Source of the DNA: Podospora comata
Taxonomy: Eukaryota > Ascomycota > Sordariomycetes > Sordariales > Podosporaceae
Length of the DNA stretch: 64,000 nucleotides
Assembly: GCA_017354895.1 (NCBI GenBank)
Contig: CP071493.1
Span: forward strand, 186,001-250,000
Direction: 5' to 3'
The notes beneath the pieces were generated by a model. It searched no databases. It saw only the letters and a program-made list of their open reading frames with translations, and was not told the DNA's origin. A program made the translations under genes and the position numbers. Position 1 is the stretch's first letter. Each line of letters opens with the position of its first letter. Of this stretch, positions 9,497-20,314 are shown in pieces.

Positions 9497-11175
9497 CTAT
9501 GCCTTGCGGGACCTGGCGGGGCCGAGGGGGTTGACCTTCCACTGCTTGGTGACGGGGTCGATGCACTCATCCTGGGCCTGCTTCCACTCGTTGATAACGA
9601 TCTGCTTGCGGGCTTCGGAGCGGGGGGTGATGGTGCACTTGAACTCCTCGGGCTGGCAGACGAAACCCTGCGTGAGCTTCTCCTGGTCGGGGAGGATGGT
9701 GTTGCCCTGGGCGTCAACGTAGGGCTTGATGTCAAAGGCCCAAAGGATGCGAGAGATGCCAAGGAACAAGCTGCGCTCGGCGACGTGGATACCAGGGCAG
9801 ATGCGACGGCCAGCACCAAAAGTGAACTGATCACGCTTGGTGTAGTCGGGGTTGGCAGCGGCGTCACCGAGGGACTGGAAGTCGTTCTCATAGCGGTCCG
9901 GGTTGAACTTGCGGGGCTCGGGGTGGCGCGCAGGGTCCATGTGGATAGCCCAGACGTTGTTGACAACACCGGCGTTGGCAGGGATCAGGTAACCGTCATA
10001 GTAATCATCCTTGGTGACAGCGTGGGGGACAGCACCCATGATGGTGGTGGGCATCCAGCGAAGAGCCTCCTTCATGATCTGGCGAATGTACTGCAGGTCC
10101 TGCTCGTCATCCATGGTGGGCAGACGCTTGTCACCAATGACGCGGTCGATGATCTCCTGGGCGCGCTTCTGAACCTCGGGGTAGAGGACCATGGCCTGAA
10201 TGAAAGCGTAGAGAGTGCTGGAGGTGGTGTCGGAGCCGGCCTCGAGGAGGGTGCCGGAGATGTAGGCAGCCTGGTCGTCGTCAAAGCCCTCGGTCTTTTG
10301 AGCCTCAACCAAGTCCTCAGAGAAGCAGCGAGTGATGGTACCGTTGAGAGTGTCCTGCTTGGCCTTGAGCCAGTGACCCAGATAGAGAGCCTTCTCCTTC
10401 TTGTGCAACTCCTGGGCCTTGACACGAGCAGGGAGCAAGAAGTCGGGGAGGTAGCGGATGATGGGGAAGAAGTCCATGAGGCCGGCAGCACCAGTCTGGT
10501 TGAGCTCGGCGAACTCGCCGAAACCGTCAAAGAGCTGCATCATCTTGGGGTCATCGTAGGTCTCGCTGCGCCAGCCAAAGACCATGGTGGTGGTCAGAGA
10601 GTTGGTGTAGCGACGGACGTGGTACATGGCGCGCTCGGGGGTGTTGAGGATGTCGAAGAGCATCTGCTTGTTCTCAAGCATCTGGTAGGGGACGTAGGAC
10701 TTGGCGGCAGAGATGTTGAGAAGGGTGTGCACCATCTTGCGGCACATGCGCCAGCGAGGGGTGTAGCCCATCATGAGAATGCGGAGGTCACCACTGCAGA
10801 GAGTCTGGCCGAGATACATCTCCTGACGATGCGAGTACATGTTGCTCTTCTTGTCCAAGAGCTCCTTGACAGCCTTGTCGCTCGAGAGAACGATCATGAC
10901 CTTGGTACCGAGAATCAAGCTGTAGACTGGGCCATATTCACGAGCCCACTTCTCGAACTGAAGATGAGCATCCCGAGTGGGCATCTGTCATGCTGAGTTA
11001 GCAAATAGGAGGCTCCAAGTGCGAATGGGCAAAAACAAACCAAGTGAAGATTGCCCAAGATGGGAATGGTAGGAGGTCCAGGAGGGAGGTTCTTGGGCCG
11101 GCGACCAATGGTCAAGAGTTTGGCCAACAGAACCACCGTCACAATGACGGGGAGGATGTTGAGAATGACAGCCAT
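9497..11175 (-). CDS. Cytochrome P450 monooxygenase, membrane-anchored
   Basis: Two exons, 11175-11041 and 10984-9497, with a 56-nt phase-0 intron, encode 540 residues. The N-terminus is an ER membrane anchor (MAVILNILPVIVTVVLLAKLL) followed by a proline hinge (LPPGPPTIPILGNLH). P450 landmarks are the I-helix AGSDTT (294-299), the ExxR pair EALR (351-354), FNPDRY (405-410) and the haem loop FGAGRRICPG (434-443) with the axial cysteine at 441. The first ATG of the frame, at 11175, is used. It looks like the large group of fungal group-I P450s that includes OrdA/CYP64-type enzymes; substrate and CYP family are not assignable by eye. Such enzymes hydroxylate hydrophobic metabolites using a reductase partner in the ER. 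It is co-oriented with the regulator at 11791-14427. Confidence 0.93.
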
Positions 11176-11790
11176 GCTGCCGACAAGCGCAGAAGCAGAG
11201 CAAAGACGCAAGTGACAAAGTCTAAAGAAGCTGTTGTTGCTGTTTCGTCACCTACGCAATGCGCTGGTTCTTGTCGGATGCTGAGTCGAGAAAGAGTTTG
11301 AGGTGATGGGAGGAGAGGATTCAAGTACTCGGCCATCTGGTGTTGACCTCTCGGGGACGCCCCGTCTGCTGGCATCCCAAGACCCCAGAGGACCCCGCAA
11401 TCCCAAAAGGCGTTGATCTCTGTCGGAGCCGAATGGGAGTGACAAGGTGCCAGGGTTCTGGGTATGGGGCTACATTAGCGCACGGTGCGGAGGTGGGATA
11501 GTGTTTTGCGGGGTGAAGCTGAGATCCATGGCGGCCCACCACGCGGAGATAGCGGTGGTGATGTGGGAGGCCGGATCGGCACGCTCATCTTTCCGGCTTC
11601 CCAAAACAGAAACCAAGAGCATTCTCAATCCTACGTGGCATTGAAAAGAGCAATCTGTCCTTCATGATCCTTCTCGCTCCCCGGATCTCCCCGCAATCCT
11701 CTCCTCGTCCGAGGTGTGCTCGAGTCAGCACTCGGGTATCACAAGGGCACGGGTTGACAGAGATTCGTGAACCCCCCCAGCTCTTTACGT
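11176..11790. other. Intergenic between regulator 3' end and P450 start
   Basis: 615 bp that must carry the P450 promoter and the regulator's terminator. No TATA box or known operator was picked out with confidence. Confidence 0.5.
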
Positions 11791-14427
11791 TTACTCAACG
11801 TTGAACTTTTGAAAGTCCGTGATGAGGTCGTTGACCTGCCGCATGCTCGTCTGGTCGTACTTGTCCAAGATTGGCTCAACCCTGGCCGGCTTGGTGACGG
11901 CTCCCTGGTCGCCATATTGTTCGGGTGGAGAGGCACCCATGTGAGGGTGACGGACCATGGGCTTTGAAATCGTCGCAGAGAGGCGATTTGTGAGAAGACT
12001 CCCGAGAAGCCAGTACTCGGCCGAGAACCGGACAAACCCGATCCGCTTCCAGAGCATCTCGGGAGGCAGATTGTGATCTTGCAGGAGCCCGTGGGGCCAA
12101 CATGATGTCGACATGTCAAAACACCTCTCCCATATGGTGATCCAGTTGTCCAACGCATTGCGAATCGGTATGAGTTGGCCTTCGACGCCAAACAGATTTT
12201 GGTGTTGGAAGATCATGTAATGAATCGCTGTATCCACTGTCATCAGCATGAAGCACCGGGGTGCAAGAGGAAGTGGAGCGATATGCTTACCCGAAACCGT
12301 TGCGAACAGGTTGACAGGACCCAGATGAGAAAAGTGCCGGTGCATTTCGGGGGACATGGGACCAATGCAAAGCTGCTCAATCGCATCGCGAAGGAGCATG
12401 CCCCCAAACGGACTTGATGGAGGCATCCATCGATGGATCTCTGCGAGACACGCCTCTGCGCTAGCGGCCTGGAAACACACCTCCGGGCTTGCCATGTGCA
12501 TTTTCATCTCCTTGATCACCATGCGATGGGGCAGGTTGTTGAAAATGACGAATGCCGTGTCGACAAGGAATATCCACAAGAACGTGCTGCCAGCAATGTT
12601 AGGAACTCTCTAACAGTTAAGTCGAAGTCAACACTCACCGAATAAGTTCCTCCCGCACGACGAACTCCATCCAGTTGAAATCATGCTTGAACTGCCTGCT
12701 GTAGTCAGGATGTCGAGCAGTGTCGATACCCAGATCTCGCGCCACCTATCCAGTGTCAGCAAAAGTAGAGAAAGCACCGGGGGTTCCATCACTTACAGAC
12801 ACCACTGTGCTGAACCGATGGCGGCGAATCCTCCTCTTCCCGGCATCAGTTCCTTCCCAATTTTGGTACAGACATACAATGTACGAGGCTTGTAGTGCTT
12901 GAAGCTTGCGGCGGCTGGCAAGCACACTTGTTGGGGAGGTGACTTCTGTGCTAGGCTCAATATCCCTACAGAAGTCGTCATCTGTAAAGACCATCTCCTC
13001 CACACAGTTGAACCACACCTTGGCATCCTCATTGTCCGCTGGGTCTGGAGAAACGCACGCTCCTATTTTCATGTGTCAGACAAGAAACGGCGTCCCAATA
13101 CCAAGCATGGACTAAACTAACCTATGAGAGCCATGGCGGCCAAGAGGATGGACTTGCACGTGGTCGGGTCAAAGGTTGGGCGGTGGAGTATGTTCACGTT
13201 CGGATGCCAGACTGACCAGTATAGCTCGATGAACTTGGCGAACCTCGATGGCGAGAAGAACTGAAGACACTGCTGTTCAAGGGCGGCGGACCACGTGAGG
13301 GTGACAGTGCTATTGTTCGGCTTGACCGTGACAACATTTTTGATTAGTAAGACCACCTGCTGCAGTTTGATTACTATAGGGTTATGGAGCCATAGTGACC
13401 AAGATGAAAGGGTGTTGCTGCCGGACACGCCACTAGCCGTTAGTGCGGCGGCAGTTGGGTCGTCTAGTGGCATGAAGAGAGGTGGAACGGCACCCAAGAA
13501 TTCTGGATGTTGGCGTTCTAGGTAGGAATTATGAAATACCGCCACGATCTGGTGCCGCTGAGCCAGAGTAGCACATTCGAACGATGAGACCAAACCAGTC
13601 CGGCTGGTGAAGTCGTACAAGAATCCAAAAGAGTAGCCTCTATACTCTGAAGTGGTTGAGCTTGGGCTCAGCTCCCGCTGGAAAGCCTCGGCTTGGTGAT
13701 CTTGCTCGGTGAGGCCGTCATGCCCGCCGGGATTGGGTTGGTGGGAGAAGTCGATATCCAGCCATCCGTCCGGCATGGAGTGGTGACCGTCAAGAACAGG
13801 AAATGTTGTGACGGCTTGGTGGATCAGGGCATCGAGATCGTCATAGGGCACATCATCAAAGGTGGACGCTGTGCCGTCGTCCATGCTGCCGCCGTGAGTC
13901 GAGACGATGGCCGAGGAAGCATCGTCAAAGGTCTGGTGGTGGTGGCGGTGGTGGTGTATCGGGGCCGGTACCGGTGGGAGCTGTGGCATGATAGGGGGAA
14001 GAGGAGGAGGAGCTGAGGAGGTCTCTCCCAGGATGGAGGGGGGTCCGGGGGCGGAGACAGGAGGAGCAGGTAGGGGGGCTGCGCTATTGCTGGCACCGTT
14101 ACTGGCACCAGCACCGGCAGAGCCGCCATAGGTGCACTCGACACCTCTCTTTTCGCAGTTGAGACACGGCTGGCCCGAGTTGCAGGCCTTCTTCTGGCGA
14201 ACACAGCGGTCACAAGCACGACGACGGCCCGAGGACGAGTTGGCGGCGCCGTCACAGGTCTGGAGATGGCGCTTCAACACATCGGTCCGCTGGAAGGCAG
14301 CATTGCAGAGGATGCAGCGGTGGGGTCTCTCGGATGTGTGTGTGCCACGATGGCGCTGGAGGTGCTCTCGCCGTTTGTAGGTCTTGAAGCACACGGAGCA
14401 GCGGTGGAGTCCTGAGGTGTCGGCCAT
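11791..14427 (-). CDS. C2H2 + Zn2Cys6 dual zinc-finger transcription factor
   Basis: Probable five-exon gene: 14427-13122, 13062-12797, 12745-12639, 12586-12291 and 12236-11791, giving 806 residues. Finger 1 is C10-x2-C13-x12-H26-x3-H30. Finger 2 is C38-x2-C41-x12-H54-x3-C58, a C2HC variant. A Zn2Cys6 cluster follows directly: C72-x2-C75-x6-C82-x5-C88-x2-C91-x6-C98. A long Ala/Pro/Gly/His-rich linker comes next, then the helical middle-homology region (fungal_trans type), including FLWIFLVDTAFVIFNNLPHR. The last intron, 12290-12237, is 54 nt and stop-free, so an unspliced form would stay in frame. The ATG at 14427 has a better context than the one at 14436. Such dual-finger regulators act in the nucleus. 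The adjacent P450 and acyltransferase are plausible targets (inference). Confidence 0.88.
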
Positions 14428-16116
14428 TGCTGACATGAGACAGTAGCATTCCCTTGCCTTGTTGGAGCCCTGAGATGCCGATGACAGATGACATGGGGAT
14501 TTGGGGAAGAAAAGGTCGATAGCCGAAACCAAGACAGGACTGGATCTTTCAAAAATGCGGGGGGTGGGCCTGGTGGATGATGTCCGTCCGCGGTGGGGGC
14601 CACTTGACTGGAACAGACATCGCTCTGTTGTGCCAGCCAATCAGCGCCTGGAGATATGTCCGTTCAGGGGATCAGCGCTCGACCGAAGCCCCATAGAAGC
14701 GGCAAATTCCACGAGCCGAGGGCGGTGAGGTCAACATCATATCACCATTTCACCCTACGTCTTACACCGACTTATAATATGGCAGTATATGAATGCTCAT
14801 GACTCGATTCGAGCTTTATACCTAATTCTCGAGATGGGATTTGCAGTTCGAGCAAGATCATGTGTTCAAGATTTACCTTTGTCTAGTACAATTGACAAGA
14901 ATATATATGCTCCGACATCACCATGTAACAGACCAAAATATCGTGGTACCAACATGTATAGGTGGTGGCAAGGTCAGATGTCTTCCACTGCAATGTGGTC
15001 ATCAGTATTATATTCTTTAAACTCCAATGGCAGAATGTTGGTCGTAGCACGAGCTCCCTATGTTGTTCAGAACGTGATAAGTGTCAAATGTGTACATGTG
15101 AAGAGGTTCGTTATGTGTTTTGACTGTGAGATCGTGACCTACTATCATCAGCATCCGCTGCTCTTTCTGTTATGACACAATAAATCGTTCATTTTCACGA
15201 GTATTTATTGCTCCCAGAAAGTCTGTTGCCCGAGGCCAATCTTCCCAGTGAACCCTGATGGGTTGCTCCAGTCAAGATTCATTCTTTTCATCCCATTCTT
15301 GGAGCATGATCAGGTTGGTCCCACAGTTATTCACTCAGATTGTATTGTTCCCAGACTCACACTGTACAATAGCAATTTTTTCACCATGGCGGGGCCCATG
15401 ATGGTAACAGGAGCAAGTCGGAGATCTTGACAGTTGAAACTCTTCCTCCTCATCCCCCCAACTCTTCTCCCACCATTGTATCAGCGACCTTCACATCCCG
15501 GGAACTCAAAGTTTGCCCAGTTACCGTCATCAAAACCATCAAAGGAACATTTCCTATTCACTGTAAGTCCAATGTGAGTTATCGACAGACAGGCGTTTCC
15601 TGATGACAAAAAAGCCAAAGTTAGGTACCTCAACTTCTGCCTCCGCCTCGAATTCTCGACAAAGGACATCCTCGGCTAGAACGATTCCGCGCAACAATTC
15701 AATCTTAGCTTCCCAAGAAACCTCGACTTTCTCATGCCAATATTGTCGCCTTTCAGATAGCAACATTGACCTGGGACACACAGCGGCTCTTGCCTTAGAA
15801 CCAATGTCCTCGAAATACCTGGATTTCTCCTCAGATATTAACTTTAACGCAGGAACAGCGTGTTAGTTCTTGATCCAGTTTTCAGGATCAATCTCCTCAC
15901 AACAATCTCATTAGCTGTGTTGGTCTCGCAACAGTATAACAGTTCAGCCTTCAACCACCCGCAGGCTTTGGTCTATTTAAGCAAAAACCCATCCCGACGA
16001 CTCTCCAATCAAACTTTTCCTCATCATTCGCATTCATCAGCAAAATCTCATCTGTCCATCAACCAGCTAAGACTTTGCCACGAATACCAATACCTCACTC
16101 GGACCCAACAATCATC
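14428..16116. promoter_or_regulatory. Divergent intergenic region, regulator/acyltransferase
   Basis: 1.7 kb between the start codons of the dual-finger regulator (minus) and the acyltransferase (plus), so it carries both promoters. The central part (about 14750-15250) is visibly AT-richer than flanking DNA. A 128-codon open frame at 14789 lacks protein-like composition and is not annotated. Confidence 0.5.
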
Positions 16117-17616
16117 ATGGATTCTCAGAGAGTGCTGTCCCTTTGGGACCAAGCTGCCCTCCGAGGCTACATGTCTGTTGCCCTCTGCTTTCCTACCAGC
16201 CTCACCGCTAAGCCTCCGAAACATGACATCGTTGGCCGCATCAGGAACTCGCTCAGGCGACTCGCTTTGGAGCGGGCAGAGTTTGCCGGCAATCTCACGG
16301 TGCAGCACACCAACGTTGTTCTCCAGCAGACCAAATCGGACTTTATCCCCTTGGAGGTGCTCCACACCCCCTCTGACGCCCCCTCTGACACCCTCTTTAA
16401 GATGTCTTACGACGAGCTGGCGGCCCGAGGCTTCCCTGCCAAGGCTTTCGTCCATCCCGACTTCACTCTGAACATTCCCTTGGAAGAAGGGGGTGAACCT
16501 GTCCCGGTCTCTAAATTCCGGGTTCTCTTCCTCATCGAGGGTGGGTTCGTTCTCTTTGTCAACCTCCACCATTCTTTTGCAGACGGATCCAACCTGGCTA
16601 CTTTCCTTGAGCTTTTTGGCAAGGCCACCGTCGCTGAGGACAAAAATGACCCCATCGGTGCTTACCAACCAGCCAACGTTTGGCTGAGCCTTCCCTTTGA
16701 AAAGTGCGGCAAGGACTTCTCCGGCCTCCTGGCCAAGTGTCCGGAGTATGCTCTGCTGGACGAGTCTACCGGCCCGACCAAACCCATCCTCTCGACTCTC
16801 CCCAACGCTCCTGAGACCAATGATGTTGGCAAGACTTTCATTATGGATCTTGACAAGATTACTAACCTTTTCGACAAGTCGTTGAAGATCTCGGCCTTTT
16901 TCGGATTTTCTGCCATCGCTTGGTCTCACATCGCCAGGGCCCGTCTCTCCGGCGTGGAACCTGTTCAGCAGTGGGCTTTCCGGAACCAGGTCCCGGCCTT
17001 CTGGAACCCTGCTGACTGGTCCAACAAGTTCAAGAAGCTGTTCGCCGAGGGGGAGTACGCCGACAAGAAGTACTTTGATGCGATCCAAGGCTATGACGGT
17101 AACTCGGTGACCCTTCCCATCACTCGTGGACCCATCAAGGTTCTCGACCTTCTTTCTGCTTGCCGTTGGAACACCCACGCCTCGGGTCGCGACAGCCTCA
17201 CCAAGATCGCCATGGCCATCAGGGTTGCCAACAAGACCATCAACGAAGACTTCATCCTTACCCGGACCGCTCTCTTCCACAACACCCCGGATATCCGCAA
17301 GCTAGGCATGAACCTCGACTCTCGTGGTCCCCAGCACTTGTCGGTCAACACCTGGAGCTTCTTGGGCACCGAAGCCAAGTTCTTCTTCCCCGGTCTCAGA
17401 AACGCTGTGACCGGTGGTGATGGTGTGAGAGCTGAGGCTGTCTGCCGTGTTCAGGGCGCGTGGGCCAAGGCTCCTCACTGCCTGGTTCTCCCCCACCGCC
17501 CTGCCATCAACCCCAAGAAGGAATGGGAGGTTGTGATTACTCTTCCGGAGAGATCCATGGAAACTCTGCTCGCTGACAGCACATTTATGTCTGTCGCCAA
17601 AAAAGTTGTGGAGTAG
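16117..17616 (+). CDS. BAHD-type acyltransferase (transferase family, PF02458-like)
   Basis: Intronless 499-residue protein. The catalytic HxxxD motif is present as HHSFADG at residues 151-157 (H152, D156), inside the typical context LFVNLHHSFADGSNLATFLE. The N-terminal half starts with the family's short strand and helix arrangement; the C-terminal half ends in a strand-rich domain. The second BAHD signature, DFGWG, is not intact; the equivalent region near WSFLGTEAKFFFPG is degenerate, as in many fungal members. The family transfers acyl groups from CoA thioesters to hydroxyl or amine groups of metabolites in the cytosol. ATG 16117 is preferred to the in-frame start 14 codons upstream because it directly precedes the conserved start of the domain. 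It is divergent from the dual-finger regulator. Confidence 0.88.
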   Translation: MDSQRVLSLWDQAALRGYMSVALCFPTSLTAKPPKHDIVGRIRNSLRRLALERAEFAGNLTVQHTNVVLQQTKSDFIPLEVLHTPSDAPSDTLFKMSYDELAARGFPAKAFVHPDFTLNIPLEEGGEPVPVSKFRVLFLIEGGFVLFVNLHHSFADGSNLATFLELFGKATVAEDKNDPIGAYQPANVWLSLPFEKCGKDFSGLLAKCPEYALLDESTGPTKPILSTLPNAPETNDVGKTFIMDLDKITNLFDKSLKISAFFGFSAIAWSHIARARLSGVEPVQQWAFRNQVPAFWNPADWSNKFKKLFAEGEYADKKYFDAIQGYDGNSVTLPITRGPIKVLDLLSACRWNTHASGRDSLTKIAMAIRVANKTINEDFILTRTALFHNTPDIRKLGMNLDSRGPQHLSVNTWSFLGTEAKFFFPGLRNAVTGGDGVRAEAVCRVQGAWAKAPHCLVLPHRPAINPKKEWEVVITLPERSMETLLADSTFMSVAKKVVE

Positions 17617-18461
17617 GGGGTTATTACCATACAGGGCGGCGTACTCCGGCGGTATTCTTATTCATACAGGGATGGCAGATTTTTACAGGTGCTGAACATA
17701 GCGAAGAGGTGGATAACTGATAATAATTAATTTTTTTTTATGAAACAACAATTCCCAACGTACCAATGCATTCGTGATATCATGTCTATTGTAGAGGTGT
17801 GGCCAGGTTCAAGTTGCCCTATTTCTTTTTGATGATGAGAATAGTAGTAGGATTTGACATATAAAATGAGGCTATTCTCGTCTCATCAAAACCTCCGTCG
17901 ACCGGTGTCTCTCATTGTTCACAGAACACATCGCATGTGTATCGTACAAAGGGGGGTCGCCAGGGTTAGGGTCCCCTTATTTTGGCCAAGAACACGCCAG
18001 GTGAAACGGTGGAAACGCCGACAGAGAATAGAGAATGAGAAACCAGCACACCACCGATATGAAGGCAGCCCAGCGCCGAGGTGAGAGTGAGTGTCACATC
18101 AGAAAATCCAATAGCTTTGTTCGACCTGCCATGTGGTTACAGTCGCTCCACAAAGAAAGAGTGCCTGGCGTGCCTGGGAAGGCGCAGCAGCAAGTTCCAG
18201 AGTGGAGTGACGTATTGGATCCAATCACAATGTGAGAGCCGATCAACGGCCTCCGTCTTTCATCGACAACGTCATTCGATGCCTGTTTGTAAGGCGCATT
18301 CCATTCTTGGCTTCAATACAAATAAATACAGAAGGATTTTCTCTCTGAGCGATCCTCTGCCAGGTTCCATTCTCCTGCATCGTGAAGAGACCACTTTCAC
18401 TCTTCGAACCAGATCGTGACACACAACCAACAAACCCCAACCCCACAGTATCACCAAAAAA
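17617..18461. other. Intergenic, no gene seen
   Basis: 845 bp between two plus-strand genes. It should carry the acyltransferase terminator (AT-rich around 17700-17760, including a T-run) and the promoter of the coiled-coil gene. Short open frames only. Confidence 0.5.
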
Positions 18462-19541
18462 ATGGCCGATCAAGTCCGCGCCAAAATCACGGCCGCCGCC
18501 GCCAAAAACAAGGAACTCCTTGTTATCCTCCAACAAACCGACGACGCCATCCCCTCACTAGAACAACAGCGCCGCCTCGTCAAGGATCTCGAAGGCGATG
18601 TCAGAGCCTCAGACGCGCGCGTCGCAGCGGTAGACCGCAAGCGCAAAAAGGAATACCACGAACACGAGAAATACCGTGACTCTGTCCTCAAGCGCTTTGC
18701 TTACAAGGCTACCGGCAAGCGCGAAAAGTTTGAACAGAGGGCTGCCAAGGAGGAGCAAGAGTATTTTGAGGCGCTTCAAGAAGAACACCGAGAAACGGAA
18801 ATCAACAAGGACATCAAGATTCAGTTGCAGAAGGCGAGGCGAGTGGCTGCTGACTTGGAGAGGGATGTGGCGAGACACAACGATGTGCAAAAGCAGTTGG
18901 ATGAGCTGTACGGCAGGGTCTTTGGCGGGCCGACACCGGGGTATCCGGAGGAGGATGAGCAGGAGCGGGAGGCCAATGCAAGGACTCAGGCGTACCAGGC
19001 TACCAAGGGCAAGTCAGAGGCGGAGAGGCAGGCTTTGAAGATTTTGGGAGAGGGTCAGTTGAGGATGAAGAGAGCGCTGGGCTTCATGGAGGAGGCGTTG
19101 ATGCACTCGAGGCGGGATATGTTTGGTGGCGGGACCTTTACGGACATGATGGAGCGAAATGCGCTGTCGCAGGCTGAGAGGGAGGTGATGTCGGCAAACA
19201 TGCTGGTGATGCAGGCTCAGCGCATGAGCCCAAGAGTCACCAACCTACCGCAGGTCAATATCGACCAAGGCAACTTGATGATGGATGTATTCTTTGACAA
19301 CATTTTCACCGACATGGCGTTCCACGACAAGATCAAGGCTTCAAGGGAGAGTGTGTTGCGGGCAGCCATGGCGATGGACGGGCAGGTTGCCGCTGCAAGG
19401 CAAAGGGTGGCCCAGTTCGAGGGACAGCTGAGGGTGGAGGAGCAGAGTATGAGGGAGGCTCGCGAAAAGCTGCAAAAGGTCAGAGAGAGGGTGTTTGAGA
19501 CTGTGGCAGCAAGTACACCACCGCCGGCATATGAGCCTTGA
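18462..19541 (+). CDS. Coiled-coil protein with C-terminal PPAY motif
   Basis: Unnamed 359-residue intronless protein, start context AAAAATGGCC. Residues about 20-150 are a long charged alpha-helical coiled coil (for example KRKKEYHEHEKYRDSVLKRF). A Pro/Glu break at about 153-170 (FGGPTPGYPEEDEQ) is followed by further helices and a second coiled coil at about 285-345. The C-terminus reads TPPPAYEP, giving a PPAY class I WW-domain ligand at 354-357. There is no membrane segment or signal peptide, so it should be cytosolic. The overall shape recalls a scaffold or membrane-curvature protein, but I do not recognise the family and assign no function. Confidence 0.75.
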   Translation: MADQVRAKITAAAAKNKELLVILQQTDDAIPSLEQQRRLVKDLEGDVRASDARVAAVDRKRKKEYHEHEKYRDSVLKRFAYKATGKREKFEQRAAKEEQEYFEALQEEHRETEINKDIKIQLQKARRVAADLERDVARHNDVQKQLDELYGRVFGGPTPGYPEEDEQEREANARTQAYQATKGKSEAERQALKILGEGQLRMKRALGFMEEALMHSRRDMFGGGTFTDMMERNALSQAEREVMSANMLVMQAQRMSPRVTNLPQVNIDQGNLMMDVFFDNIFTDMAFHDKIKASRESVLRAAMAMDGQVAAARQRVAQFEGQLRVEEQSMREAREKLQKVRERVFETVAASTPPPAYEP

Positions 19542-20314
19542 GATTGTACTCTGAACATCTCCTTCTTTTTTTATCGATTAAGATAGATAGGTAACCTTAT
19601 GCAGAGATGATGCGCGGCTGCTGCGCTGCCTTTGTCCCCCCTCCCCACTCTGCACGTCGGAAATATGCTTTGAGCTACTGCCCACCCGTTGACAGCCGGC
19701 CAGTTGAATTGCATGCAGGTCGAGGTGGGCCCCTTTCCCGACAGCGATTTTCTCCCTGATGGCTCCTTCTTCGTAGTTGTTGGCAGATGGATGCGATGGT
19801 GCGTTTACCTTAGGTGGTAGCCTTGTTACAAATCTGGTCCCCTGACCCAGAACGGCTTAGCGACTCCGCCTTCTCCGAGGCCCGCCTGGCTCCTGCCTTC
19901 TCCTATCGAGCTCTGCTGTCCTGTCACTCGAGCAAACGAACGCACAAACTTGGCAGAATTTGCGTTCAAATTTCCATTCTTTGCATCTTTGTTATTATTT
20001 TCTTCTCCGTTGCCCACTGTATTGGCGGAGACTGGCGTTTGTTTGGCTGTGTGACTGGAGGCTGCCCCAGGTTCGCGAAGCCGAGGCCACCCTTATCTAT
20101 GCCCCGAGAGTTGCTACACCGCACATAGAGTTCTTAGCCCTACCTTACTTGCTTTCGTACCTTAGACTCGCAGCCACAACGTGCCGGCCGACGCCAACCT
20201 TGGCTGCCTTACCATCTGGACATCAGCATCGCCAATCCACTGCGCGCTCCATCTCACATGCACTTGAGCTGTTGCTTGTCAATATATATAAGGTAGCTCA
20301 GTTTCATCGCTACA
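19542..20314. promoter_or_regulatory. Intergenic with TATA-like element
   Basis: 773 bp gap. A TATATATA run at 20283-20290, about 25 bp upstream of the next start codon, is the only promoter-like signal picked out. It is so close to the ATG that it may lie in the leader instead. Otherwise nothing recognised. Confidence 0.4.

Noticed and set aside
9479-10996. 505-codon plus-strand open frame
   Set aside because: It is the antisense shadow of the P450 coding exon, which has all haem-protein motifs; the plus-strand translation is Leu/Val/Asp-rich without motifs.
14789-15175. 128-codon plus-strand open frame
   Set aside because: AT-rich intergenic DNA between two promoters; composition is not protein-like.
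16048-17280. 410-codon minus-strand open frame
   Set aside because: Antisense shadow of the acyltransferase gene; no domain pattern.
6019-17616. Complete secondary-metabolite gene cluster
   Set aside because: No PKS, NRPS, terpene synthase or DMATS gene and no transporter is present, so only a tailoring-enzyme group is claimed.
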